Part shown: piece by piece, positions 16,243 to 25,565 of the stretch
How positions within the stretch are numbered: position 1 is the stretch's first letter
How the letters are laid out: every line of letters begins with the position of its first letter
Assembly (NCBI RefSeq): GCF_009741925.1
Contig: NZ_WPCC01000006.1
Coordinates: forward strand, 48,997-112,996
From: Natronomonas sp. CBA1123
GTDB lineage: Archaea > Halobacteriota > Halobacteria > Halobacteriales > Haloarculaceae
Length of the DNA: 64,000 nt
Direction: 5' to 3'
The notes under the pieces: model-generated
Told to the model about the DNA's origin: nothing
The model's database searches: none
Seen by the model: only the letters and a program-made list of their open reading frames with translations
Program-made: the position numbers and the translations under genes

Positions 16243-16875
16243 TCAAAAGGCGTCGTCGATGGCTGCCTGCAGGTCAGCCCACACTTCGTCGGGCGTTCCC
16301 TCGCCGTCGATGCGGACGAGTTCGCCCTCGTCGTCGTAGTAGTCGATGACCGGCTGGGTGTTCTCGTCGAAGACGTTGAGGCGCTCCTTGACGGTCTCCT
16401 CGTTGTCGTCGTCGCGCTGGATGAGTTCGCCACCGCACTCGTCGCAGACGCCGTCCTCCTCGGGCGGGCTGAACTCGACGTGGTAGTTCGCGCCACACTC
16501 CGAGCAGACGCGTCGGCCGGTGAGTCGGTCGACGAGTTCCCCGCGGTCGACGTCCAGCAGGGCGACCAAATCGAGGTCGGTGATGTCGTCGAGGTACTCC
16601 GCCTGCGAGAGGTTCCGCGGGTACCCATCGAGGACGAAGCCGTCGGCGTCCTCCAGTGCCGCCTGGACGATTTCGTTGACGACCGGGTCCGGAACGAGTT
16701 CGCCCGCCTCCATGAACGACCGCGGGGTCCCGTGTTCGGTCTCCATGTCCTTGTTGGCCCGAAGCGCATCGCCGGTGGTGATGTGGTCGACGTCGTAGGT
16801 CTCGGCGATGTTCTTCGACTGCGTTCCCTTACCGGCCCCCGGCGGCCCGAGCAGCAGAATCTTCGGCTGGCTCAT
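16243..16875 (-). CDS. adk: Adenylate kinase
   Basis: Interconverts ATP plus AMP and two ADP, setting cellular energy charge. The 210-aa long form has the P-loop GPPGAGKGT (residues 10-18), the AMP-site GDALRAN and DGYPRN, and a LID with four cysteines (CSECG and CDECG, about residues 125-155) that bind zinc as in some bacterial enzymes. The family in many Crenarchaeota is the unrelated trimeric AdkA; this is the bacterial/eukaryotic-like type usual in Halobacteria. It heads the adk-DUF106-cmk-cbf5 group. Confidence 0.97.
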   Translation of the reverse strand: MSQPKILLLGPPGAGKGTQSKNIAETYDVDHITTGDALRANKDMETEHGTPRSFMEAGELVPDPVVNEIVQAALEDADGFVLDGYPRNLSQAEYLDDITDLDLVALLDVDRGELVDRLTGRRVCSECGANYHVEFSPPEEDGVCDECGGELIQRDDDNEETVKERLNVFDENTQPVIDYYDDEGELVRIDGEGTPDEVWADLQAAIDDAF

Positions 16876-16934
16876 ACTGGCGCTTTTACCCCTCCAGTAA
16901 AAGGCTTGTCTGAATCGTCTCGGTGTCGCCCCGT

Positions 16935-17576
16935 TCAGGTCTCGGCGGTGAGGCCGAACTGTACGCGCATCGTCCCCGACTCGTCGGAGTCCTGCTGAGG
17001 AATCGACGGAAAGGCCCGCTGGAACTCGTCGCCTTCACGCCACGAGAAGTTGTCCAACGCGATCCAGTAGTCGCCGCGTGAGAGGTCGGTCGTGAGGTCG
17101 TCGAGGTTCAGAACGTAGAAGGCGCTACCCGAATCGACGTAGCGGGCGCGGTCGTTCCGGAGATACGCCCGGTACTCCCGTTCGTCGTCGAAGAGGATGA
17201 CGTCGATTGGCGGCCCGGAGCGGACGATGAGGTCGATGCTGACGGTGACCGGCGAGTCGAACGAAAGGCTCCACGTCTTGCGCTCGCCGGCCGGCAGGAC
17301 GAACTTCTCGTAGATGCGGTCGACCTGTTCGACGGACTGTGCGTGCGTTTCGGCCGTGTCCGTCGAGCGACTCACCGACTCCGTCGGCGTCGCCGAATCG
17401 GTCGGTTCGGGCGTCGCAGTCGCCCTCGATTCCGTCGGTGTCGAATCCGGGGTCCGCTGGGAGCCGGCGTCGTTCCCGAACTGTCCCGTCTGACACCCCG
17501 CCAGCAATCCCGACCCCAGCGCTCCGACCGCAGCCAGCACGGAGCGACGACTTCTAGTCATTTTCGTGTCATTCAT
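16935..17576 (-). CDS. Tat-exported lipoprotein, 213 aa
   Basis: The N-terminus [22 protein letters not shown] carries a twin-arginine motif, and the lipobox LLAGC (Cys about residue 28) marks lipid anchoring outside the cell membrane. A Thr/Ser/Pro-rich linker follows (about residues 35-70). The mature domain is beta-rich ([42 protein letters not shown]), resembling the emp24/GOLD-like or bacterial pre-peptidase C folds, although no family can be fixed. The start at 17576 rather than 17627 removes an unlikely leader. Confidence 0.75.
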   Translation of the reverse strand: MNDTKMTRSRRSVLAAVGALGSGLLAGCQTGQFGNDAGSQRTPDSTPTESRATATPEPTDSATPTESVSRSTDTAETHAQSVEQVDRIYEKFVLPAGERKTWSLSFDSPVTVSIDLIVRSGPPIDVILFDDEREYRAYLRNDRARYVDSGSAFYVLNLDDLTTDLSRGDYWIALDNFSWREGDEFQRAFPSIPQQDSDESGTMRVQFGLTAET

Positions 17577-17739
17577 TCGCGGGCCATATGAAACATGTGG
17601 TAGGGACGACCATCGAACCGGCCGCATCCACCGGTTTACCGCCGAAGGCGAACCAAATATTTAAGCGACTATCATAACAACACGCCGTAAGGTTCGACGG
17701 AGGGGTGGGCCGCCGCCGACTCCGGACGTAGCTCGAATA

Positions 17740-18495
17740 ATGGGACGGAGAAACAAACTGGCGTTGCTCGCAGTGGCGCTCGTGGGGGGTATCGTGTTGT
17801 TTGCCGTCGGGGCGCCGGGGGCGGTTCCCGGACTGGGTGAGTCGCCGACGATGGGCGACCCCGGCGAGTCGACGCCACAAAACGGGAACGTCGGTACCGC
17901 CGACGGGACGCCGACGGAGACACCCACACCCACGCCGACGCCGACCGTCACACCGACTGAGGCACCGACGGAGACGCCCACTGCCACACCGACCGCCACG
18001 CCGCAACCGCCTCGTGACATCGACACCGCCGCATTCGTTCGGTCGATACAGCAGGAGTTGGCGCTGTACCGGAACTACTACGCGAACGTCGGACCGACGC
18101 CACAGCCCGCCTACGACGCCTCGCTGTCGACGACTGGCACGATTCCGTCGAAACTCAAAGAGGCGGCATCGGTCCACAGTGAGCGAATGGCCGCGGAAGG
18201 GACAGTGGCCCACGAGGCGGGCGGAGTCGGGACCCAAGCACGGCTCGAAGCAGTCGGTCTCGGTTCCTGCCGGGTCGAACACAGTAATACACTGCTTTCG
18301 GGAGCGCAACTGGAAGGTCTCTACAGGACTCCGATAGACGACGACTCCGAAACGGAGTTGGGTCGCCAAATCGCCGACGGGTTGATGGACGATGACCACG
18401 CCCGGCGGGTGTTGCTGGCCGATGGCGCGGACCATCTCGGCGTCGGCGTCGCCACCGCCGACGGACAGGTCTACGCGACCGTTTTGGTCTGTTGA
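17740..18495 (+). CDS. Secreted or membrane-anchored CAP (SCP) domain protein
   Basis: A 251-aa protein with an N-terminal hydrophobic helix (MGRRNKLALLAVALVGGIV, signal or anchor). A Thr/Pro-rich linker follows (about residues 55-90, repeated TPTPT units), then a CAP-like domain to the end. CAP hallmarks are SVHSERMAAEGTVAHEA, RQIADGLMDDDHARRVLL and a final GVGVATADGQVYATVLVC. The domain is short compared with typical SCP proteins. It probably acts on the cell surface. A TATTTAAG element at 17655-17664 is too far for a leaderless start, so the promoter is unclear. Confidence 0.8.
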   Translation: MGRRNKLALLAVALVGGIVLFAVGAPGAVPGLGESPTMGDPGESTPQNGNVGTADGTPTETPTPTPTPTVTPTEAPTETPTATPTATPQPPRDIDTAAFVRSIQQELALYRNYYANVGPTPQPAYDASLSTTGTIPSKLKEAASVHSERMAAEGTVAHEAGGVGTQARLEAVGLGSCRVEHSNTLLSGAQLEGLYRTPIDDDSETELGRQIADGLMDDDHARRVLLADGADHLGVGVATADGQVYATVLVC

Positions 18496-18503
18496 GATAG
18501 TTT

Positions 18504-18842
18504 TCAGGCCAGTTCCGTAAGGAGTCGGTCGACGATTGCGGCGTCTCCGAAAGAATATTCGACTTCGTCGAGGCTGGCCTCGAACCGGAGTCGAGTGCCG
18601 TCATCGGTCGCTCGGGCGTCGTGAATCCGTTCCCGTCTGTGCCCCTCGACCGACCAATCGAGGCCGACGTGACGTATCTCCAGCACGCGGTCGGTCGTCA
18701 CGACGACACGGGTACACCACCGCGCGAGCAGTCCGTCGGTCGCCCGCGCTCCGACGACGAACGCCTCATCGGCCATCAGTGCGTCGTCGAGACGCGAGCG
18801 AGTGCGGTCGTCGAGGTCCTCGAAACGTTCGTACAGCGACAC
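18504..18842 (-). CDS. Hypothetical PH-like-fold protein, about 112 aa
   Basis: A small soluble protein starting MSLYERFEDLDDRTRSRLDD at a GTG. The frame is open to an ATG at 18884, but a TTTTCTACC element at about 18863-18872 is 26 bp before the GTG, so the shorter form is preferred. The strand pattern (FVVGARATDGLLA, TRVVVTTDRVLEIRHVG) resembles the bacterial PH domain used as membrane or protein adaptors, but this is only inference. The gene converges on the CAP gene, with 8 bp between them. Confidence 0.6.
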   Translation of the reverse strand: MSLYERFEDLDDRTRSRLDDALMADEAFVVGARATDGLLARWCTRVVVTTDRVLEIRHVGLDWSVEGHRRERIHDARATDDGTRLRFEASLDEVEYSFGDAAIVDRLLTELA

Positions 18843-18924
18843 AACCGACCCACGAAGCACGGGTAGAAAACGGTGACGGACCACCGAGCGTCGCCTTCAT
18901 ACCGCGGCGCGCCGACGGTCCGGT

Positions 18925-19278
18925 ATGTCACCCCAGGCGACGACGCCCGAAGACAGGCGCCGACTGGTCGTCGAGGCCATCGTCGCCCACCGACGGGAGG
19001 GCGGCGCCCCCGTCGCCTTCGAGGCTGTCGGCCGTCGCGTCGAGTACGACGACCGACAGCTCCGGCTGGAACTCGACGCCGACGAACGCGACCGTCTCGA
19101 CGCGTTGCTGTCGGCGTATCACGTGTTCAAAATCAAACAGCCGGACACCCGGAAGGCCGACGACGAAGTCGTCTATCTCTCGGCGGTCACCGACCCGAAA
19201 CACGCCGCCGATTTCGTCGAGTCACTGTTTCGAGACCTCTACGGCGCCGACGAGGGGTACGAACTCCGTGTGGAATGA
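18925..19278 (+). CDS. Haloarchaeal hypothetical protein, 117 aa
   Basis: I do not recognise a named family. It is soluble, with a helical N-terminus (RRRLVVEAIVAHRREGG) and a central strand-helix segment (VEYDDRQLRLELDADERDRL) that resembles a small winged-helix or wHTH-like unit. The end is acidic (LYGADEGYELRVE). It converges on trkH with 6 bp between stop codons. No function can be proposed with confidence. Confidence 0.65.
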   Translation: MSPQATTPEDRRRLVVEAIVAHRREGGAPVAFEAVGRRVEYDDRQLRLELDADERDRLDALLSAYHVFKIKQPDTRKADDEVVYLSAVTDPKHAADFVESLFRDLYGADEGYELRVE

Positions 19279-19284
19279 GCCCGT

Positions 19285-20820
19285 TCAGCGCTTCCAGAAC
19301 GGACCGGTGAAGACGGCCAAGGCTGGCACGATTTCGAGGCGACCGACCCACATCAGAAACACCATCACGAGTTTCGTCTCCATCGGGAAGTCGAGATAGC
19401 TCCCGAAGGGCCCTATCGAGCCGAACCCGGGGCCGATGTTGCCGAGCGTGGCCAGCGAGGCGCTCATCGCCTCGAGGACGCTCAACTCGTAGCCGACCCG
19501 GAGGGCGTCGACGACAAAGAACACCGTCGACACACCGAACAACAGGAAGTACAGCAGCGTAAACGCCATGATGCCACGAACCACATCCTCGTCGACGACG
19601 TAGCCGCCGAGACGGAGGGGCTGAACGGCGTCCGGACGGGCGGTCGTGAGCAGTTCCCGGCGAACCGCCTTGATGATGACGAGCCAGCGAATGACCTTGA
19701 TGCCCCCGCCGGTCGACCCCGCGGAGCCACCGATGAACATCGCGAACAACAACACGGCCTGTGCGGAGCCGTCCCACTGTGCGAAGTCGCTGGTCGCATA
19801 CCCTGTGGAGTTCAGCAGCGACCCGATTTGGAACGCCGCCTGCCGGAAGGCGTTGGGCGCGTTGCCCTGTGTGACACCGCCGAGTTCCTGTGCTGGGGCC
19901 GCACCACCGTACAGCAGGACTGCGAGGATGCCCGTCAGCGACGCGATGGCACCGGCGTACACCCGGAACTCGGGGTCGTTCAGCAGAGTCCGAACGTCAC
20001 CGTCCAAGAGATGCCAGAACAGCGCGAAGTTGGTGCCGGCGACGACCATGAACGGGATAACCGTCCACTGGACGACGGCCGAGAAGGCGGCGATACTGTC
20101 GGCCTGCGGTGAGAACCCGCCAGTCGGTAGCGTCGAAAACCCGTGGGCGACAGCGTTGTAGAGGTCCATGTTCGGCGCGTAGCTCGTCCAAGAGAGCCCG
20201 TACAGCAACACCACGAGGAGGACGGTAAAGGCGAAGTAGACCAGCCACAGAACGCGGGCCGTCTCGGCGATTCGGGGCGTCAGTTTCTGGAGGTCCGGTC
20301 CCGGCGCCTCGGCTTTCATCAGTTGGGCGCCGTTGACCGCCAATTCCGGCAGGATGGCGACCATGAGGACGATGATACCCATCCCGCCGAGCCACTGGGT
20401 AATCTGGCGCCACATCATGATGGCGTGGGAGTGACGGTCGGTCGATATCTCGCCCATAACGGTCGCACCAGTCGTGGTGAAGCCCGACATCGACTCGAAC
20501 AGCGCGTTGACCGGATGGGCGAGCGTCGAGGATGTCCCGTAGCCCGCCAACAGGTACGGCACCATACCGATGACACCGACGACGAGCCACGACGACGCGA
20601 CGAGTAACAGCGCCTCTGCCGGCTTGATATCCGGGTCTGAGTCGAGTTGTTCGAGCGCCAATCCGAAACCGACCGCGAGTGCCATCGAGACGGCGAACAC
20701 CCAGATGTCCTCCCGATACACCAGCGAAATGATGAACGGAACCGCCATTGCGACCGCGAGATACTTCACGACCGTCCCGACGAGACTCGCCGTCGCCCGC
20801 CAATCGACGCGGAGCGTCAT
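19285..20820 (-). CDS. trkH: Trk potassium uptake channel subunit TrkH (first copy)
   Basis: A 511-aa membrane channel of the TrkH/KtrB/HKT superfamily with four M1-P-M2 repeats. Filter segments are visible in order: SGFTTTGAT, STLPTGGFS, NSTGYATSD and LGNIGPGFG. Each contains a pore glycine, so it should be K+-selective. The intramembrane gating loop reads GSAGSTGGGIK, the usual form. It lies after a second trkH and trkA on the same strand. It would be controlled by cytosolic TrkA. Confidence 0.93.
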   Translation of the reverse strand: MTLRVDWRATASLVGTVVKYLAVAMAVPFIISLVYREDIWVFAVSMALAVGFGLALEQLDSDPDIKPAEALLLVASSWLVVGVIGMVPYLLAGYGTSSTLAHPVNALFESMSGFTTTGATVMGEISTDRHSHAIMMWRQITQWLGGMGIIVLMVAILPELAVNGAQLMKAEAPGPDLQKLTPRIAETARVLWLVYFAFTVLLVVLLYGLSWTSYAPNMDLYNAVAHGFSTLPTGGFSPQADSIAAFSAVVQWTVIPFMVVAGTNFALFWHLLDGDVRTLLNDPEFRVYAGAIASLTGILAVLLYGGAAPAQELGGVTQGNAPNAFRQAAFQIGSLLNSTGYATSDFAQWDGSAQAVLLFAMFIGGSAGSTGGGIKVIRWLVIIKAVRRELLTTARPDAVQPLRLGGYVVDEDVVRGIMAFTLLYFLLFGVSTVFFVVDALRVGYELSVLEAMSASLATLGNIGPGFGSIGPFGSYLDFPMETKLVMVFLMWVGRLEIVPALAVFTGPFWKR

Positions 20821-20880
20821 CCGTCCTCACCGTGCATGTAGCGTCGAATCACGTTCGCTACCCTTGAATCGACCGGTCCG

Positions 20881-22383
20881 TCAGGAGGTCCAAAACGCCT
20901 TCGTGAACAGCACCAAGACGGGGATGATTTCGATGCGGCCGACCCACATCAAGCCAATCATCACCGCCCGCGTCGACCGCGGAAACGTCGCGTAAGTGCC
21001 GTATGGCCCGGCGTCGCCGAACGCCGGGCCGATGTTGAGGAACGTCGATGCCGCCGCGCCGAGGGCCTCGAACTCCGTGACTTCGGTCGGTGCCCGCGTG
21101 CCGTCGACGACGATGAACACCGTAAGGAGGGTGAAGATGACGAGGCTCAAGAGCAGGTACGCGTAGATGTCGCGAATCGTCTCCTCCTCGACGGGGTTGC
21201 CCGAGACCCGAACCGGACGAACCGCCTCGGGGTGGATGCTGGTGAAGAGGTTCCGCTTGAACGCCTTCAGCGCGACCAGCCACCGCAGTGACTTGATGGA
21301 ACAGGTCGTCGACCCGACCATCCCGCCGATGAACATACAGAGAAACAGGACGTGTTTGGCGGCCGGCGACCACAACTCGAAGTCAGCACTCGCATACCCC
21401 GTCGTCGTCACGATGGAGGCGACGTTGAACACCGCATGTCGGATTGTCGCCTCCGTGTCGAAGGGGACGGTCGGGTCGACTGCCAGCGCCACCCCGACGA
21501 TGACGCTGCCGGTTGCGACGACGCCCAGATAGAAGTGGAACTCCTCGTTGCGCAGTAGGCGCATCGGTTCGCCGTTGATGGCGAAGTACAGCAGCACGAA
21601 ACTCGTCGACCCGACGAGCATGAACGGGATGACGGCCCACTGAATCGCGGGCGAGAACGCGCCGATGCTGTTGGGTTCCGGCGAGAACCCCGCCGTCGAT
21701 ACCGAGGTGAGCGCGTGGGCGACAGCGTTGTAGAAACCCATGTTCGGCGCGAGGTTCAGCAGATGGAGCCCGTAGTACACCGCGACCGCCAGCAGCGTCA
21801 GGCCGATGTACAGCCCCCAGATGAGCCGTGCCGTCGCGGCGATGCGCGGCGTGAGTTTGCTGACGTTGCGGGTCTGGGTTTCGGTCTCCATCAGTTGGGC
21901 ACCACCGACCCCGAGTTCCGACAGTATCGCCGTCGCGAGAACGAGGATGCCGAGGCCGCCCAGCCACTGGAGCACTTGCCGCCACATGAGTATCGACCGC
22001 GAGTGAATCGAGAAATCACGCAGGACGGTCGCTCCCGTTGTCGTCAGCCCGCTCATCGCCTCGAACATGGCATCGACCGGGTGGGCGATGATGCCGACGC
22101 CGGCGACGAAAAACGGAACGGCCCCGACGGCGGCGACCAGGAACCAAATCAACGCGACGGCGAGGAATGCTTCCCGCGGGCCGAGTTCACCGGGTTCGCC
22201 GGGGAGCGCACGTAACGACCAGCCGAGGACGACGGTTACGGCGATGGCCGCGAGGAACGGCACTGTCGACTCGCCGTAGTAGAGAGCCACCAATAGCGGA
22301 AAACACAGCGGCCCAGCGAGATACAGTAGTATCTGTCCGGTCAAATCGAGGCTGGCGCGCCAGTCGACTCGGACGACCGCCAT
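20881..22383 (-). CDS. trkH: Trk potassium uptake channel subunit TrkH (second copy, altered gating loop)
   Basis: A 500-aa paralogue of the downstream TrkH. Filter segments are SGLTTTGAT, TSVSTAGFS, VTTTGYASAD and LNIGPAFG, so the selectivity filter looks intact. The third-repeat intramembrane loop is MVGSTTCSIKSLRW, in which the flexible GGG of GSTGGGIK is replaced by TCS. In this family that loop acts as the gate, so gating probably differs from the neighbour's. It starts 3 bp after the trkA stop on the same strand. The gap to the first copy is 60 bp. Confidence 0.93.
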   Translation of the reverse strand: MAVVRVDWRASLDLTGQILLYLAGPLCFPLLVALYYGESTVPFLAAIAVTVVLGWSLRALPGEPGELGPREAFLAVALIWFLVAAVGAVPFFVAGVGIIAHPVDAMFEAMSGLTTTGATVLRDFSIHSRSILMWRQVLQWLGGLGILVLATAILSELGVGGAQLMETETQTRNVSKLTPRIAATARLIWGLYIGLTLLAVAVYYGLHLLNLAPNMGFYNAVAHALTSVSTAGFSPEPNSIGAFSPAIQWAVIPFMLVGSTSFVLLYFAINGEPMRLLRNEEFHFYLGVVATGSVIVGVALAVDPTVPFDTEATIRHAVFNVASIVTTTGYASADFELWSPAAKHVLFLCMFIGGMVGSTTCSIKSLRWLVALKAFKRNLFTSIHPEAVRPVRVSGNPVEEETIRDIYAYLLLSLVIFTLLTVFIVVDGTRAPTEVTEFEALGAAASTFLNIGPAFGDAGPYGTYATFPRSTRAVMIGLMWVGRIEIIPVLVLFTKAFWTS

Positions 22384-22386
22384 CTT

Positions 22387-23724
22387 TCAGACCATCGAGG
22401 TGAGTTCGTCGATGAACGACGATTCGACGAAGACGATGAGGTGGTCGCCGGCTTCCAACACCGTATCACCCCGCGGTGTGACGAGTTCGCGGTTCCGCGT
22501 CACTGCGCCGATGACCAAGTCGGCGTCGATGTCACCGGCGATGTCCTGTATCGTACGGCCGATGAAGTCGCTGCTGTCGGTCAGCTCCAACTCCAAGACC
22601 TCCGCTTGGTCGTCTTCTAACACCGCGACGTTCTCAGCGACCCCTTCGTGGGTGAACCGAGTGATTTCCTCGGCAGTGACTTGTCGGGGATTGATGGCGA
22701 TGTCGATGCCGATTTCCTCGAACAACGAGACGTAGTCGCCGCTGTCGACGACGGCGACGATGCGGTCGGTACCGATTCGCTTTGCGAGCATCGACACGAG
22801 CAGGTTCTTTTCGTCGCTGTCGAGGGCGGCGACGACGATGTCGGCCTCGTCGACGTGCTCGCGGGCGAGGAACTCGGTGTCGGTGGCGTCGTGTTCCATC
22901 ACGAGCGTGTTCGGTAACTCCTCGGCGAGTTGGCGTGCGCGCTCGGGGTCACGCTCGATGAGTCGCGGTTTCAGTCCCCGGTTTTCGAGCAATCGGGCGG
23001 TGTGATAGCCGATTTCGGACCCGCCGATGATGACGATTTCGTCGGCCGCCCCCGGCGTCGTCTCCGGGGCGATATCCGTCGCAAAGTCTTGGACGCTCTC
23101 GGGACTGCCGATGACGACCGTCCGGTCGCCGGCCTCGATGAGCGTGTCCCCACGTGGGAGTATCAACTCGCCGTCCCGGAACACGCCCGCGAACGTCAGC
23201 GACTCGAAGCGGTCGGCCTCGGCGACGGTCTGACCCGCGACGGGGCTTCCCTCCATGACCTCGAACTCCGCCATCTGGACGCAGCCGCCGGCGAAGGGGT
23301 CGACATCGATTGCGGCCGGCAACCCGACGATACGGACGATGTTCTCGGCGCTCAGGAGGTCCGAACACACCATGAAGTCGACGCCGAAGGCCTTCTCGGT
23401 GATTTCCCAGGTTCGGAGGTACTCGACGCTCTTGACTCGGGCGATGGTGAACGGACTCGCGAGCGTCTTCGCCGTCTCACAGGCGACGAGGTTCGTCCTG
23501 TCGTCGTCGGTGCTGGCGATGACCATGTCCGTCTCTTCGATGCCGGCCTGCTGGAGCGTCGACGAGGCGGTGCCGTCACCCGCCAGCGTCATCACGTCGA
23601 GTTCGTACTTGAGTTGGTCGGCCCGTTCGGAGTCGATATCGATGACGACGACGTCGTGGGATTGGGCGAGACTCCCCGCGATGGACGTTCCGACCTCCCC
23701 AGCACCGATGATGACGACGTGCAT
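22387..23724 (-). CDS. trkA: Trk potassium uptake regulator TrkA
   Basis: Cytosolic NAD/ATP-binding regulator of TrkH, 445 aa, with two RCK-N/RCK-C units in tandem. The first Rossmann loop is GAGEVGTSIAG near the N-terminus, with VVVIDIDSERADQLK as the second strand. The second unit has IIGGSEIGYHTARLL (about residues 217-230) and RLIERDPERARQL. The ATG at 23724 is chosen because it begins directly at the Rossmann strand MHVVIIG. The gene is followed immediately by two trkH genes. Confidence 0.95.
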   Translation of the reverse strand: MHVVIIGAGEVGTSIAGSLAQSHDVVVIDIDSERADQLKYELDVMTLAGDGTASSTLQQAGIEETDMVIASTDDDRTNLVACETAKTLASPFTIARVKSVEYLRTWEITEKAFGVDFMVCSDLLSAENIVRIVGLPAAIDVDPFAGGCVQMAEFEVMEGSPVAGQTVAEADRFESLTFAGVFRDGELILPRGDTLIEAGDRTVVIGSPESVQDFATDIAPETTPGAADEIVIIGGSEIGYHTARLLENRGLKPRLIERDPERARQLAEELPNTLVMEHDATDTEFLAREHVDEADIVVAALDSDEKNLLVSMLAKRIGTDRIVAVVDSGDYVSLFEEIGIDIAINPRQVTAEEITRFTHEGVAENVAVLEDDQAEVLELELTDSSDFIGRTIQDIAGDIDADLVIGAVTRNRELVTPRGDTVLEAGDHLIVFVESSFIDELTSMV

Positions 23725-23827
23725 ACCGCCGTCCACACGGGCCGACGGTAAGTCGGTTACTATCGGGTATACGCCGACGGAGCCATCGTTTGCTATCTCA
23801 ATCAGCACCGAGACCGGCCACGAGACG

Positions 23828-24820
23828 TTACACAGCGTCGAATTCGGTACGATAGGTCTCCATGGCGGCCACTAACACACCGATGACGATGGGACCGACG
23901 AATACACCGGTGAAGCCGACCGCGTAGATACCGCCGACGACACCGAGAAGAAGGACACCCGGATTGATGTGTGCCCGTCGGTCGATGACTATGGGTCGAG
24001 CGTAGTTGTCGAAGAGACTGACGACGATTAACCCGTACAGCGCCAACAGGACACCGCTTCCGACATCGCCGACGACGACGAGGTAGGCGGCGGCCGGACC
24101 CCAGACCATGAACGCACCGATGAGCGGTAACAGTGACAGGATAATCATGATGAACGTCCAGAAGGAAGCGTCGGGAACCCCCGCCACCCAGAGTCCGACA
24201 CCGGCGAGCAACGCTTGGGCGACGGCCACGGAAATGTGCCCGACGACGACGCCCCACGTGGTGGCATCGAGTTTCTCCAGCAGTCGGTCGGTGACGTGGT
24301 CGGGCAGCGGAACGAGGTCGTAGAACCACACGACAAACGCCTCTCCCTCCAACAACAGGTAGTACAGCAGAAACACCATCACAGCGATACCCATCCCGAT
24401 TTTCAGGGTTGTGGCGACGACGCCGCCGACGCCGCCGAAGAGCACCGTGAATATCTGTTGGGCACTCGATGTGAGTATCTCCGCGAGGTCGACCTCGATG
24501 CCAGTCGCTTCGAGGATTTGCGTCTCGACGACGGCGACGTTGAGTCCGGAGCCCCCGCGAGCGATACTGCGTAAATCCGCGACGAACACCGAGATGACGT
24601 ACAGAAGCGGTGCGACGATAGCCAGAAGCGTCCCGACGATGAGCGCTACGGCCGCCGTCGTCTCACCGAGACGGGCCTCGAGCCGTCGATGAACGGGGTG
24701 AAGAACGTACGCGAGTAGCGCCGCCAAGACGACGTACTCCACGAACGGCAAAACGATGATGAACGCGAGGGCTGCGAAGACGCCAATCAGCCCGAGAAGG
24801 AACGTCTGACTCCGCTTCAT
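23828..24820 (-). CDS. AI-2E family transporter (permease)
   Basis: A 330-aa membrane protein starting MKRSQTFLLGLIGVFAALAF. The usual layout is visible: two N-terminal helices with the LAALLAYVLHPVHRRLE loop, a central amphipathic region (about residues 110-150), and a C-terminal block of about five helices with SLLPLIGAFMVWGPAAAY and the conserved NYARPIVIDRRAHINPG segment. The family exports small molecules or works as a Na+/H+ antiporter in halophiles; the substrate here is unknown. It lies upstream of trkA on the same strand (103-bp gap). Confidence 0.9.
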   Translation of the reverse strand: MKRSQTFLLGLIGVFAALAFIIVLPFVEYVVLAALLAYVLHPVHRRLEARLGETTAAVALIVGTLLAIVAPLLYVISVFVADLRSIARGGSGLNVAVVETQILEATGIEVDLAEILTSSAQQIFTVLFGGVGGVVATTLKIGMGIAVMVFLLYYLLLEGEAFVVWFYDLVPLPDHVTDRLLEKLDATTWGVVVGHISVAVAQALLAGVGLWVAGVPDASFWTFIMIILSLLPLIGAFMVWGPAAAYLVVVGDVGSGVLLALYGLIVVSLFDNYARPIVIDRRAHINPGVLLLGVVGGIYAVGFTGVFVGPIVIGVLVAAMETYRTEFDAV

Positions 24821-24953
24821 ATTTTCAACCGTCAGCGCGGACGAACAAGAGCATTCGGACGGCCGTGCCGTCGGATTCGGAGGCACACACTCCACATCCG
24901 ACCCACGTGAATTATTAACAAAGAGTGCGGAAGTGAATGAAGGGTGAACTCAC

Positions 24954-25475
24954 ATGGGTGGCGAATCGGGGACGGAAGCGAACGCGAACGTACGAGAAGA
25001 CATCGAGGAGGGACCGGGGTGGTCGCTCGCTAACTGGACGGTCATCGCAGTGTTCACTGCACTAACACTCGTGGGAATGGTGCTTTCCGTCGGCGTCGTC
25101 GAACCACTGGTGGCAACCTCATCGAGCGGTACCGACGCAGCCGGCGTAACGGTTCCGCTGTACGTCTATCTGTATGCCGGCCTCGGGGCACTCGGCTACG
25201 TGTTCACGAAACTGATGGGCGAACTGGAGCGATACACCGAGTGGGGCGAAATCGAGCAACTGGCCGCGATGGCGATGCGGATTCCGGCCGCGTGGGTACT
25301 CGCGGCGGGCGTGTACCTCTTTCTCGGCGACTTCGGCGGTGTCGTCGAGACGTCCGGACCGCGCTTTGCGGCCGGCGTGTCCTTCCTCGTTGGACTGTAC
25401 GTGAACGTCGCGCTGAAAGCCCTCGGAAGTTTGGCCGACCGGGTCCTCGGCCGCTCGAAAGCGAAGGCCGAGTAG
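24954..25475 (+). CDS. Hypothetical integral membrane protein, 173 aa
   Basis: The N-terminus is acidic and cytosolic (about residues 1-28). About four membrane segments follow, near residues 29-52, 66-85, 101-122 and 132-155. The tail is basic (GRSKAKAE). A Ser/Thr-rich loop after the first helix (SSSGTDAAGVT) is probably external. I do not recognise a family. It is divergent from the AI-2E transporter, and an AATTATTAAC patch at 24910-24920 is a likely promoter. Confidence 0.7.
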   Translation: MGGESGTEANANVREDIEEGPGWSLANWTVIAVFTALTLVGMVLSVGVVEPLVATSSSGTDAAGVTVPLYVYLYAGLGALGYVFTKLMGELERYTEWGEIEQLAAMAMRIPAAWVLAAGVYLFLGDFGGVVETSGPRFAAGVSFLVGLYVNVALKALGSLADRVLGRSKAKAE

Positions 25476-25565
25476 CGCCGCTCATCGGCGGCGGAGACGA
25501 AACTCCACTGCTGGTCGGTCAGTGTGCAAAAAATCGGCCGTGGTGATGACGCGATGAACGGCGTG

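Noticed and set aside
17881..18010. Thr/Pro-coding repeats in the CAP gene as a tandem DNA repeat element
   Set aside because: The repetition is a protein linker (TPTPT units) in frame, common between anchors and domains of surface proteins.
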